From assembly GCA_002394385.1 (NCBI GenBank), contig DGTS01000021.1, positions 1 through 64,000 of the forward strand: a stretch of DNA of 64,000 bases, written 5' to 3'. The position numbers were made by a program, and so were the translations under genes. Source of the stretch: Prevotella sp. UBA4330 (lineage in GTDB: Bacteria > Bacteroidota > Bacteroidia > Bacteroidales > Bacteroidaceae). The number at the start of each line of letters is the position of its first letter. Positions within the stretch are counted from its first letter, which is position 1. This document shows positions 24,675 to 33,420 of this stretch, piece by piece. Under the pieces are notes generated by a model. It made no database searches. It was not told where the DNA came from and was given only the letters and a program-made list of their open reading frames with translations.

Positions 24675-25660
24675 TATTTCTTAACTATCAGCGACATGCC
24701 CGGACGCAGACCGTCAATCTTCTCCACCGGACGAGCCTTCACCTCAAAGGTCTTCAGGTCATACTGTCCATTGCTCTTCGTCGCCTTCCATACGGCATAA
24801 GAGCCTTGGTCTTTGATATAGAACACTTTCAACTTTATGTTCTTGTCGAAAGCAGGACTGTAAGCAGTAATCTCGCTGCCCACCTTCATTCCTTTCAGCA
24901 AGTCCTCACGTACATTGAACGTGCCCCACATGTCATTCATAACAGAAATGCTCATGATGGGAGAGCCTGTGCCCACAAGTTCGCCCACCTTCGGGAACAC
25001 CGTGCTCACCTCGCCTTCCATCTGTGCCGTCTGCACCAGTTCGCGCTTGTACGACCTCACTTCCTGGACAGCGCCCTGTGCCTGGTTCACCTGTGCTGCT
25101 GCGGCTTTCTTCTCTTCCTTTCGCGCACCCTCCATAGCCATGTCATACTGACTCTTCGCAGCCTTTGCCTGTGCTTCGAGAGCCTTATACTGTGCCAGTG
25201 CCTCGTCGCGTTTCTGGGCGCTCATCACACCCTCGTCGTAGAGTCGCTGCACACGCTCGTAACTCTTCTTGGCAATCTCAAGACCCGCTGTGGCTTGCTG
25301 CCATAGTTCGTAAGCGCCCTGTATCTGCTGATGACGCGCTCCGTTCTGAGCCATCTCGCTCATTGCAGCCGCGGCGTTCTGCACACTCTGCGCCTGCGTC
25401 ATCTTTGCCTCCACCTCTGGGGCATCGAGAATGGCAAGGGTGTCACCAACCTTAACATAGTCGCCCTCCTTGACGCGCAGTTCAAGGATTCGTCCTGGCA
25501 CTTTACTCGACACGCGATATTCTGTCACTTCTATTTCGCCTTGTATCTCCTCGTCAGCATGTCCAAAAGCGAAGAGACCGATGATAGCAACTATTGCCAC
25601 CACTACCACTAAGCCGAGAACGGCAAGCAAAATATTGTTATGTTGCGTCTTTACCGACAT
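24674..25660 (-). CDS. HlyD-family periplasmic adaptor protein
   Basis: The 328-residue adaptor links inner-membrane exporter and TolC. It has one N-terminal membrane helix (residues 11-30), a biotinyl-lipoyl half (PGRILELRVKEGDYVKVGDT), a coiled-coil hairpin rich in Ala/Gln/Lys (about 75-205) and the second lipoyl half (GEVSTVFPKVGELVGTGSPI). Order and overlaps place it between the TolC-like and permease genes. Confidence 0.9.
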   Translation of the reverse strand: MSVKTQHNNILLAVLGLVVVVAIVAIIGLFAFGHADEEIQGEIEVTEYRVSSKVPGRILELRVKEGDYVKVGDTLAILDAPEVEAKMTQAQSVQNAAAAMSEMAQNGARHQQIQGAYELWQQATAGLEIAKKSYERVQRLYDEGVMSAQKRDEALAQYKALEAQAKAAKSQYDMAMEGARKEEKKAAAAQVNQAQGAVQEVRSYKRELVQTAQMEGEVSTVFPKVGELVGTGSPIMSISVMNDMWGTFNVREDLLKGMKVGSEITAYSPAFDKNIKLKVFYIKDQGSYAVWKATKSNGQYDLKTFEVKARPVEKIDGLRPGMSLIVKK

Positions 25661-25728
25661 AATATAATTATTAGTTTAACATTCCATTATCTAAACTTCT
25701 GAACTCCTAAACTCCAGAACTCCTAAGT
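25661..25728. other. Short spacer with CTCC-type words
   Basis: CTAAACTTCTGAACTCC, CTAAACTCCAGAACTCC words resemble decayed copies of the GGAGTTAA family. They separate the TolC-like gene from the HlyD gene but no terminator is evident. Confidence 0.4.
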
Positions 25729-27216
25729 TTACAATTCCCCCAAAGCCTTCTTCAGGGCAACATCACTGAGTCGGGCGTCAATCTCTGCCTCCACCTTCAT
25801 TGTCTGTGCCTGCATCCATGCCGTCTGTGCCGCCATGACATCGGTGATGGGAATAACGCCTTCTGCAAAGCCGAGATTAGCGCAGCGCAAGTTCTCTTCT
25901 GCCTTCTCCACATTCTTTAAGGCGACATTATACTTGCGGTTGGCCTCCTTCACCTTGAAGCGGCACTGACTCACCTGCAGCGATATCTTCTCCGTGGCAT
26001 CGGCAAGTTCCATCTGCGCTATCTGCGTTGCAGCCTTCGTTGCCCTCACCTTATACGCTCCCTCGTTCCAGTTCCATATTGGCACGCGAAACATTATTCC
26101 CACATTCCATGTGCCGGCGAACTTTTTCTCGAAACCGTTATACACATTAGGATTGGTAACCAGATACCCTCCTGTCACCAACACTTGCGGAAGGTATGTT
26201 GCACGGGCGAGTTTTGTTGACACCTTGGCCATATCCACAGCCGTCTGCAGCATTTGCACCTCGGGGCGACCATCGTAGGTGGTTACTGCCCTACCCTCGT
26301 CGTACATCGGCAGGGCAAGGTTCTCGGTGTCCTCATCGGCAAGTGTGATGTCCTCGTCGCATGGCATTCCGCACAGTTGACAGAGCAGCATCTTGGCAAG
26401 TGCCACACCGTCTTCGGCCTGCATCACCTGCATCTCTGCCTCGTTCACCTTCACGTTCACCTGCAGTGCATCGGCACGCGTAGCCACTCCTTCGTTGAAC
26501 ATCTTGCTGACATCACTGTCAAACTTCTTCACCAGTTCAAGATAGTTGCGTGCCAAACGTTCCTTATGCTTCACCGACACCACCAGCCAATATGCCTGGT
26601 CGATGTCGTAAATGGTGGTTTGTCGTGCCAGTTCATATTTCGTCGCCGACATCTTCTCGCCGAGATCAGCCAGACGGTTGGCAGCCGTTATGGCACCACC
26701 CATATAAACAGGCTGCGTCACCATCACCGAAGCGCCCATCATGTTGCGGTTGTTGGTGCGGAAAGCCTGTCTCACATGACTTCCCACGCCGTCCAGAGCC
26801 TGTGCCACTGGTGCCGAGAGATTAGCGAACATCCCTCCTATCTGCTGCGCCATCTCTGGTGCTATCAGTCCTTTCTGCACAAAGCCAGTAAGTGTCTCTG
26901 TCAGTGCACCGCCTGCCTTGCCTGCAATATTTGTGCCCAGGTTGTTCAATGCCGTCTTCTGGTCATCATTGAGCAGCGATATCTCACGACTTGTCAGTTC
27001 GTAACCGCCAAGAGCGGTCACCCTCGGGAGATACTTCGTGCGTGCCGCCTTGCGAGTGTTCTCTGCCACTTCCTGTCCGAGCCGCGCCACGTTCAGTTGC
27101 TTATTGTTCTCCAATGCCATGCTGCGGCACTCCTCCAGCGTGAGCACCTTCTGCGCATGGACTCCCATGCAGCAACATGCAAAAAACAATATAATTGTTA
27201 GTCTATTCATATTCAT
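25729..27216 (-). CDS. TolC-like outer-membrane efflux protein
   Basis: The 495-residue protein has a signal peptide (cleaved near VHA) and two OEP-type repeats with long helices (QEVAENTRKAARTKYLPRV near residue 45; TKLARATYLPQVLVTGGYLV near 340). About 65 extra residues (roughly 85-150, with LNNLGTNIAGKAGGALTETL) extend the first repeat. Its ATG overlaps the upstream stop by one base (TAATG). Forms the outer-membrane duct of the export system. Confidence 0.92.
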   Translation of the reverse strand: MNMNRLTIILFFACCCMGVHAQKVLTLEECRSMALENNKQLNVARLGQEVAENTRKAARTKYLPRVTALGGYELTSREISLLNDDQKTALNNLGTNIAGKAGGALTETLTGFVQKGLIAPEMAQQIGGMFANLSAPVAQALDGVGSHVRQAFRTNNRNMMGASVMVTQPVYMGGAITAANRLADLGEKMSATKYELARQTTIYDIDQAYWLVVSVKHKERLARNYLELVKKFDSDVSKMFNEGVATRADALQVNVKVNEAEMQVMQAEDGVALAKMLLCQLCGMPCDEDITLADEDTENLALPMYDEGRAVTTYDGRPEVQMLQTAVDMAKVSTKLARATYLPQVLVTGGYLVTNPNVYNGFEKKFAGTWNVGIMFRVPIWNWNEGAYKVRATKAATQIAQMELADATEKISLQVSQCRFKVKEANRKYNVALKNVEKAEENLRCANLGFAEGVIPITDVMAAQTAWMQAQTMKVEAEIDARLSDVALKKALGEL

Positions 27217-28088
27217 TACTCAAACCTTACACTTTTCGAGCCAATCATCTGTCCGTCTGCAAAGATGCTCACCTGATAGTTGCCAGCATCAAGGAACTGG
27301 TTGATATCATAATAGAGCGTCACAGGCGTTTCGTTTCCGCCATATTCCACGCCTTTCTTCATAGAGCACTGCAACTGTCGGTTCTCATACTGGAATGTGC
27401 CGGCGTTGCCAAGAACGGTGCCGGCAGGTGTCGTGATGCGCACATACAGGGTGCGAACACCGTTGGTAGCCGTGACGTTCTTCGCTATCTTGAACGACAC
27501 TCTCAGTTGCTTCGCTTTCTTCATCTTCTCCGTTGCCTTGCCTTTCTTGTCAATCATCTGCATCTGTATGCCTGTTGCATCCAGTTGCGCGGCGATGGCA
27601 ACCTTCTCCGTGAGCGACTGTTTGTCAGCATTCAGTCCTTCTATCTGTCGTGTCGCCTCCTCATACTGTCCCTTCACGCGGGTATTCTCCTCAGTGAGGT
27701 TCTGGTTCAGTCGGTTCAGCGAGTCTATCTCAAGCACATAACTGCGTATCACGGCGCGGCATGTTGCCAGTTCCTTCTTCAGTCGGGTTATCTCGCGTGC
27801 GTCGTTGGCCTTCACCGACTTCAGTTCCTTCAGCAACTGCTGTGTGCGCAACTGCTCACGGGTCAACTGCGCCACGATGGAGTCATTGTTGATTCGCGAC
27901 TTCATCTCGGTGTATTGCTCCGCAAAGCGCTGGTACTCGTTCTCCATCTCCTTCTTGTCGAGTTCGGCGAGTTCCTGCATGTCTTTGTTCTCCTTTTTCT
28001 GCTCGTTAAGGCTCACCGTGAGCCATGCCACACCGCCAAGAAGCAACGCGATAACCAATATCAGTGGTATTAGAATTTTCTTATTCAT
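27216..28088 (-). CDS. Membrane-anchored coiled-coil protein of unknown function, first gene of the export operon
   Basis: The 290 residues comprise an N-terminal membrane helix (5-26), a long coiled coil (about 27-165, rich in Glu/Lys/Gln) and a C-terminal region of alternating strands (RVSFKIAKNVTATNGVRTLY ... GNYQVSIFADGQMIG) that looks like a beta-sandwich. No name known to me. It is tightly coupled to the TolC-like gene and has a TACTTTTG box at 28125-28132. It may be a periplasmic accessory or scaffold of the exporter. Confidence 0.75.
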   Translation of the reverse strand: MNKKILIPLILVIALLLGGVAWLTVSLNEQKKENKDMQELAELDKKEMENEYQRFAEQYTEMKSRINNDSIVAQLTREQLRTQQLLKELKSVKANDAREITRLKKELATCRAVIRSYVLEIDSLNRLNQNLTEENTRVKGQYEEATRQIEGLNADKQSLTEKVAIAAQLDATGIQMQMIDKKGKATEKMKKAKQLRVSFKIAKNVTATNGVRTLYVRITTPAGTVLGNAGTFQYENRQLQCSMKKGVEYGGNETPVTLYYDINQFLDAGNYQVSIFADGQMIGSKSVRFE

Positions 28089-28124
28089 CTTTATTGTTAC
28101 ACTCCTTATTTATAAATATGTGTG

Positions 28125-28132
28125 CAAAAGTA
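28125..28132 (-). promoter_or_regulatory. -7 box of the export operon
   Basis: The minus strand reads TACTTTTG followed by CACAC, 37 bases before the coiled-coil gene. Confidence 0.6.
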
Positions 28133-28257
28133 GAGTTTTTTCTCAAATTGACCAACATTTCCACTTATATAAAACATTAAGTAACTTAAAAATATTGAAT
28201 TTTAAGGAAAAACGGAACAATAAACGGCAAAAGATTTGGATTGTGAAATCTTTTTGC

Positions 28258-28265
28258 TATCTTTG
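28258..28265 (+). promoter_or_regulatory. -7 box of the DUF4492-cydAB operon
   Basis: TATCTTTG followed by CGC, 40 bases before the ATG at 28305. A frame open from 28236 would start before the box and is not used. Confidence 0.65.
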
Positions 28266-28304
28266 CGCTGTACAACCTTATATATAATCAAACCTCTGAC
28301 GACA

Positions 28305-28520
28305 ATGAAGAAAAACAGTTTCCTTTACAGGGCCTTCGACCTCTATTATGACGGTTTCCGCAACATGAGGCTGGGCAAGACGCTGTGGCTTATAATCGGC
28401 ATCAAACTGTTCATCATCTTCATAATACTCAAACTGTTCTTCTTCCCCAACTTCATCTCGCAGCACAGCGAGAAAGGCAAGGAGGCAGACTTCGTGGCAA
28501 CCGAGGTGCTTGACCGCTAA
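28305..28520 (+). CDS. DUF4492 small membrane protein preceding cydAB
   Basis: This 71-residue protein (MKKNSFLYRAFDLYYDGFRN...) has a single membrane helix (LIIGIKLFIIFIILKLFFF). DUF4492 genes regularly precede cydA in Bacteroidetes, so it is probably a small accessory or assembly subunit of cytochrome bd. The start is set by the promoter box at 28258-28265. Confidence 0.85.
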   Translation: MKKNSFLYRAFDLYYDGFRNMRLGKTLWLIIGIKLFIIFIILKLFFFPNFISQHSEKGKEADFVATEVLDR

Positions 28521-28565
28521 GCGCCCCTCTTCCGCCCCGCCCCTCTCGTCCCTCTCGTCCCTCTC

Positions 28566-28593
28566 GTCCCCTATGCTGCGATGCCATCGCAGC
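28566..28593. repeat. Intercistronic hairpin, copy 1
   Basis: CCCCTATGCTGCGATG followed by CCATCGCAGC forms a hairpin. It is preceded by CTCGTCCCT repeated three times. An almost identical hairpin, with compensating changes in the stem, occurs at 30358-30385 after cydA. Confidence 0.7.
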
Positions 28594-28636
28594 CCCCTAA
28601 ACAACCAAACGACCAAACCCCTAAACCAAACATATC

Positions 28637-30313
28637 ATGAACAACCTATTTCTTGCAATCGACGCCGGAGCAGTGGACTGGGCAAGAGCGCAGTTCGCTC
28701 TCACCGCCATCTACCACTGGCTCTTCGTACCGCTGACACTGGGACTGGCGGTAATCATGGGCATCGTAGAGACACGCTACTACCGCACTGGCGAGCAGTT
28801 CTGGAAAGACGCGGCACGCTTCTGGCAGAAACTCTTCGGAGTGAACTTCGCCATGGGTGTGGCAACAGGAATCATCCTCGAGTTCGAGTTCGGCACAAAC
28901 TGGAGCAACTACTCATGGATAGTGGGCGACATCTTCGGCGCTCCGCTCGCCATCGAGGGCATCGTGGCGTTCTTCATGGAGAGCACCTTCGTTGCCGTGA
29001 TGTACTTCGGATGGCAGAAAGTGTCGCGCGGATTCCATCTCGCATCAACATGGCTTACAGGACTTGGCGCTACCATCTCGGCATGGTGGATTCTTGTGGC
29101 AAACTCTTGGATGCAGTACCCCGTGGGATGCGAGTTCAACGCCGACACCATGCGTCACGAGATGGTCGATTTCTTCGCCGTGGCATTCTCGCCGTTCGCC
29201 GTGGGCAAGTTCTTCCACACCGTAATCTCCTCATGGATAATAGGAGCCATCTTCGTGGTGGCAGTGTCGTGCTGGTATCTCTGGAAGAAACGCGAGACAC
29301 GACTCGCCGTCGAGAGCATCAAGATAGCAAGCATCGTGGGACTCATCGCCTCGCTCGGCGCTGCTTTCACCGGACACATCTCAGGACAGCAGGTGGCTAA
29401 GGCGCAGCCGATGAAACTGGCGGCAATGGAAGCACTCTACAACGGTGGCACCGAACAGGGACTGACGGCAGTGGCATGGGTGAATCCTCTGGCACAGCCC
29501 GACTACGCCAACACCGAGGCACCGGCACTGAAGATAGACATGCCGTACGCACTAAGCATCATGGCAACAAACAAGCCCGACGGTTATGTGCCCGGCATCA
29601 ACGACATTCTCAACGGATATACCACGCCCGACGGTGTTACCGAACCGTCTATGGACGAGAAAATGGAGCGTGGCAAACAAGCCATAGCAGCACTGAACAC
29701 CTATCGGCAACTGAAGTCGAAATACAAGGGACAGACCGCAATCCCCGAGAACGACAAGGCTGACCTCAAGGCTGCCAGCGACTGTCTCAACGCCAACATG
29801 AAATACTTCGGATACGGATATATCAAGGACAAGAGCGAGGTGGTGCCTTTCATCCCCGTGAACTTCTGGGCGTTCCGCACCATGGTGGGACTGGGCTGCA
29901 TCTTCATCCTGTTCTTCGCCGTGATGACACTGCTGTCGTTCCGCGTGCCATGGCTCTCGGTCATAACGCGGCGACTGATGGCCTCCTTCGGAGTGCTACC
30001 CGAGACACACGCCGATGCCAGCGACCTCACAGGACTGCCTAAGTGGCACTACTGGCTGGCGATAGCACTCGTGCCGCTGGCATACATCGCTTCAGAGAGC
30101 GGATGGCTCGTAGCGGAGTTCGGCCGTCAGCCCTGGACCATCCAGGACATGCTGCCCACCGGTGTCGCCGTGAGCGACATCTCGTCAGGCTCAGTGGCTC
30201 TCACGTTCTTCATCTTCCTCGCCCTCTTCACCACCATGCTCGCCGTGGAGATAAACATCCTTCTCAAGCAAATAAAGAAGGGACCAGAATATGAGACGAA
30301 GGTTGAGAGTTGA
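28637..30313 (+). CDS. cydA: Cytochrome bd quinol oxidase subunit I
   Basis: CydA oxidises quinol and reduces O2 at low oxygen. The 558-residue protein has the N-terminal haem ligand region LTAIYHWLFVPLTLG (His27), the helix with WMQYPVG, and the conserved GRQPWTIQDMLPT near the C-terminus. A long insert in the middle (about 245-385, soluble, with Lys/Asp-rich text) enlarges the Q-loop region compared with E. coli. It is followed by cydB after a 128-base repeat-bearing spacer. Confidence 0.95.
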   Translation: MNNLFLAIDAGAVDWARAQFALTAIYHWLFVPLTLGLAVIMGIVETRYYRTGEQFWKDAARFWQKLFGVNFAMGVATGIILEFEFGTNWSNYSWIVGDIFGAPLAIEGIVAFFMESTFVAVMYFGWQKVSRGFHLASTWLTGLGATISAWWILVANSWMQYPVGCEFNADTMRHEMVDFFAVAFSPFAVGKFFHTVISSWIIGAIFVVAVSCWYLWKKRETRLAVESIKIASIVGLIASLGAAFTGHISGQQVAKAQPMKLAAMEALYNGGTEQGLTAVAWVNPLAQPDYANTEAPALKIDMPYALSIMATNKPDGYVPGINDILNGYTTPDGVTEPSMDEKMERGKQAIAALNTYRQLKSKYKGQTAIPENDKADLKAASDCLNANMKYFGYGYIKDKSEVVPFIPVNFWAFRTMVGLGCIFILFFAVMTLLSFRVPWLSVITRRLMASFGVLPETHADASDLTGLPKWHYWLAIALVPLAYIASESGWLVAEFGRQPWTIQDMLPTGVAVSDISSGSVALTFFIFLALFTTMLAVEINILLKQIKKGPEYETKVES

Positions 30314-30441
30314 GGGTTGAGAGTTTAGAGTTAAGCGGGATTTGTTGAGCGCCAATAGTCCCCTATGCTGCGACGCCGTCGCAGCAAACACGACAAAGCC
30401 AATGTTCAAAGTTCAATGTTCAAAGTTCAAAGTAAATCATC
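30314..30441. repeat. cydA-cydB spacer with three repeat types
   Basis: TTGAGAGTTGAGGGTTGAGA words (30303-30335) match the family at 21745. The hairpin CCCCTATGCTGCGACG...CGTCGCAGC (30358-30385) matches the one at 28566. CAAAGTTCAATGTTCAAAG words (30403-30430) follow. Such a spacer inside an operon may affect mRNA processing. Confidence 0.65.
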
Positions 30442-31584
30442 ATGACATACAATTTCTTACAACACTACTGGTGGTTCCTCGTGTCGCTCCTTGGAGCACT
30501 CCTCGTTTTCCTGCTCTTCGTGCAGGGCGGCAACTCGCTGCTCTTCACCCTTGGCAGAACACCAGAGGAACGCCGACTAATGATAAACAGCACCGGGCGC
30601 AAGTGGGAGATTACCTTCACCACGCTCGTCACCTTCGGCGGAGCATTCTTCGCCTCGTTCCCACTCTTCTACAGCACCAGTTTCGGCGGTGCCTACTGGC
30701 TATGGATGCTCATCCTCTTCTCCTTCGTACTGCAGGCGGTGAGTTATGAGTTCCAGAACAAACTGGGCAACATTCTCGGAACAAAGACATTCCAGTGGTT
30801 CCTCGTTGCCAACGGCATCATAGGACCGCTGCTGCTCGGCGGTGCCGTAGCCACATTCTTCAATGGCTCCAACTTCATCGTGGAGAAGCAGAATCTCACC
30901 AGCGGCATCGAGCCCGTGATAAGCAGTTGGGCAAACGCCTCACACGGTCTCGACGCACTGCTCGACCCCTGGAACCTCATCCTCGGACTCGCCGTGTTCT
31001 TCCTTGCACGTGTACTCGGCTCGCTCTACTTCATGAATAACATCAAGGACGAGGTGCTCGAGAGCCGTTGCAGCGTCAAGGTAATCGGCGATGCCGTGCC
31101 ATTCCTCATCCTCTTCGTGGCGTTCCTCGTGCGCACACTGCTGAAAGACGGCTATGCCGTTGACGCAGCCACAGGCACTATAGTGATGGAGCCGATGAAA
31201 TACCTTCACAACCTGCTCGACATGTGGTACCTCCTTATTATATTAATAATAGGTGTGGCACTCGTGCTCTACGGCATCATACGCACCGTGCGCAGCCGCA
31301 CATATATTAAAGGTATATGGCCGGCAGGCATCGGCACAGTGCTCACGGTGCTCGTGCTCTTCCTCCTCGCAGGATGGAACGGCACAGCCTACTACCCTTC
31401 TAACATCGACCTCCAGAGTTCGCTCACCATACAGAACTCCTCAAGCAGCGAGTTCACACTGCGCACCATGTTCTACGTCTCGCTGCTCATCCCCTTTGTC
31501 CTCGCCTACATCGCCTACGTATGGCGCTCGCTCGACCGCAAGCAGATAACCAAGAAGGAGATTGCAGAGGAAGAGGCATACTGA
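30442..31584 (+). CDS. cydB: Cytochrome bd quinol oxidase subunit II
   Basis: The 380-residue polytopic protein has the CydB start (NFLQHYWWFLVSLLGALLVFLLFVQGGN, in shortened form here) and about eight to nine hydrophobic segments, including FGGAFFASFPLFYSTSF. It completes the oxidase with CydA. The C-terminal tail RKQITKKEIAEEEAY is cytoplasmic-like. Confidence 0.93.
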   Translation: MTYNFLQHYWWFLVSLLGALLVFLLFVQGGNSLLFTLGRTPEERRLMINSTGRKWEITFTTLVTFGGAFFASFPLFYSTSFGGAYWLWMLILFSFVLQAVSYEFQNKLGNILGTKTFQWFLVANGIIGPLLLGGAVATFFNGSNFIVEKQNLTSGIEPVISSWANASHGLDALLDPWNLILGLAVFFLARVLGSLYFMNNIKDEVLESRCSVKVIGDAVPFLILFVAFLVRTLLKDGYAVDAATGTIVMEPMKYLHNLLDMWYLLIILIIGVALVLYGIIRTVRSRTYIKGIWPAGIGTVLTVLVLFLLAGWNGTAYYPSNIDLQSSLTIQNSSSSEFTLRTMFYVSLLIPFVLAYIAYVWRSLDRKQITKKEIAEEEAY

Positions 31585-31589
31585 AATAA

Positions 31590-31860
31590 CGGGAGTTAAG
31601 AAGTTTTTTGAGTTATTGAGTTTTTGAGTTTTTGAGTTATTGAGTTATTGAGTTTTTGAGTTTTTGAGTTTTTGAGTTATTGAGTTTTTGAGTTATTGAG
31701 TTTTTGAGTTATTGAGTTAAGAAGTTATTGAGTTAAGAAGTTGTTGAGTTAAGAAGTTAAGACATTTGACCTGTTTGCCACCACTACGATGAAGTTCTCG
31801 GGCTTAACAGTGACGTCTTAACTCCTTAACTCCCTAACTCCTTTAACTCCCACAACTTCA
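31590..31860. repeat. GGAGTTAA-type bracketed repeat, locus C
   Basis: Starting six bases after the cydB stop, GGGAGTTAAGAAG leads into tandem TTGAGTTATTGAGTTTTTGA words, then GAAGTTAAGACAT (31753-31765). A 46-base non-repeat insert follows, then the inverted GACGTCTTAACTCC (31812-31825) and further TTAACTCCCTAACTCC words. The bracket ends match those at 13822/13869 and 23165/23418. Confidence 0.75.
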
Positions 31861-31884
31861 GAAAGAAGACTATAATTACTTTCC

Positions 31885-31952
31885 TGACCTAAATAGCCTT
31901 TTTTACTCACCAAAATAGGCTATTTTACTTTCCAATATAGCCTATTTTGGTA
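31885..31952. repeat. TAGCCTATTTTA words with a perfect palindrome
   Basis: CCAAAATAGGCTAT (from about 31911) pairs perfectly with ATAGCCTATTTTGG (ending near 31950). The word TATAGCCTATTTTACT is also repeated three times at 51013-51075. Confidence 0.7.
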
Positions 31953-32022
31953 TGTGATTGCACATAGAACCCCTCCTCAAATCCCCCCGATGAGGGATGA
32001 AGTAATATGTTTGTTCGTGCCT

Positions 32023-32230
32023 AATCCGTGCAATTCGTAGTTGTTTTCCTCCGCCAATTATCGTAAATGGAACGTAAATAAACGATAATAATTTTCGTGT
32101 TATTCGCGTTAATTGTCGGAGAATAATCTGTGAAATCGTTCGTTAGAAAAAAATCAAGATAAATACATAGTATTAAAATCAACGTAATCTGCGAAATCTG
32201 TGGTTTTTAAGGAAAGAAATTAGAATAATT
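32023..32230 (+). repeat. 208-bp repeat, direct copy A
   Basis: Begins AATCCGTGCAATTCGTAG and ends AAATTAGAATAATT. By eye it is identical over 208 bases to 32771-32978 and to the reverse complement of 37676-37883. No open frame spans it. Confidence 0.85.
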
Positions 32231-32737
32231 CGTATAATTCGTAGTTTTTATGGCACGGATTTCACGGATTAACGCGGATTTATTTCAAGCCCCTCCTCAG
32301 TCCCCCCGAGTGCGAAGTTAAAATCCGTGTAATTCGTGCAATCCGTTGTTTAAGGAAAGAAATTAGAGTAATTCGTATAATTCGTAGTCCCGAAAGTCCT
32401 AAAAGTCCGTAGAGCCAATCAGCAATCCATAGTTTTTAACGCAAATGCCCGTTAATGGGTCGTAAATGACCATTAATAATCTATTATCGTGTTATTCGCG
32501 TTAATTGTCGGAGAATAATCTGTGAAATCGTTCGTTAGAAAAAAATCAAGATAAATACATAGTATTAAAATCAACGTAATCTGCGAAATCTGTGGTTTTT
32601 ATTGAAAGAAATTAGAATAATTCGCATAATTCGTAGTCCCTAAAAGTCCCGAAAGTCCGTAGAGCCAATCCGTAATCCGTTGTTTTTAACGTAAATGCCC
32701 GTTAATGGAACGTAAATAACCGATAATAATTAATTTG

Positions 32738-32978
32738 CGTGTAATTAGCGTTAATTCGCGGATAAATAATAATCCGTGCAATTCGTAGTTGTTTTCCTCC
32801 GCCAATTATCGTAAATGGAACGTAAATAAACGATAATAATTTTCGTGTTATTCGCGTTAATTGTCGGAGAATAATCTGTGAAATCGTTCGTTAGAAAAAA
32901 ATCAAGATAAATACATAGTATTAAAATCAACGTAATCTGCGAAATCTGTGGTTTTTAAGGAAAGAAATTAGAATAATT
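32738..32978 (+). repeat. 241-bp left arm of the inverted repeat (contains 208-bp copy B)
   Basis: Bases 32738-32978 appear to be the exact reverse complement of 37676-37916. The arm starts CGTGTAATTAGCGTTAATTC and ends AAATTAGAATAATT. With the right arm it brackets 4.7 kb containing the secreted-protein module. Confidence 0.85.
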
Positions 32979-33282
32979 AGAATAATTTGTGTAATAACCC
33001 CTCCTCTAATCCCCCCGAGGGGGGAAGAAAAAAATCCGTGTAATCAGTGTAATCCGTGGTTTTGAACCTAAATGCCCGTTAATGGAGCGTAAATAACCGA
33101 TAATAATCTATTATCGTGTTATTCGCGTTAATTTGCGGAGAAAAATCGCAGTGTTCGCAGGAGTTTGTTATTTTTTTGTTTTGTGTATCATCTCTTTTAT
33201 TTTATGTAACTTACGGTGTATTTTGACACCTATAACAAACAAAAGATTACACCATATATTATAATATTTAAGGAAATTGTGT

Positions 33283-33290
33283 TACTTTTG
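33283..33290 (+). promoter_or_regulatory. Promoter of the secreted-protein/small-protein operon
   Basis: TACTTTTG followed by CACC. The 125-base leader to the ATG at 33421 includes three copies of AAAACTTATAAC (33370-33400). The promoter lies inside the inverted-repeat bracket, so it would move with the module. Confidence 0.6.
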
Positions 33291-33420
33291 CACCGAAATT
33301 ACAACTTAAACGACAAAATGTCACAAAACTGCCCAAAGCACTAACAAAGGATGCTCAAGGTATAACGAAATAGATAACAAAACTTATAACAAAACTTATA
33401 ACAAATTCTTTAAAAACAAA

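Larger units (their letters stand above)
31585..33420. other. 1.8-kb non-coding repeat field upstream of the secreted-protein gene
   Basis: No gene seen. From left to right: bracket locus C, the TAGCCTATTTTA palindrome, and from about 31968 to 33150 a mosaic of phrases such as AATCCGTGTAATCCGTGG, ATTCGTATAATTCGTAG, GTCCGTAGAGCCAATC and GCCCGTTAATGG. These include two identical 208-bp copies (32023-32230, 32771-32978) and one partial copy (32488-32622). A promoter (33283-33290) and a 125-base leader follow. Confidence 0.7.

Noticed and set aside
31977..32000. CCCCTCCTC...CCCCGAGGGGG phrases as terminators
   Set aside because: The same GC-rich phrases (also at 32291 and 33000) are scattered inside the repeat field without T-runs or an upstream gene, so they are treated as part of the repeats.
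32023..33130. Large repeats considered as CRISPR or insertion sequence
   Set aside because: The copies are 208 bases long, without spacers of constant length, and no transposase frame is found on either strand.
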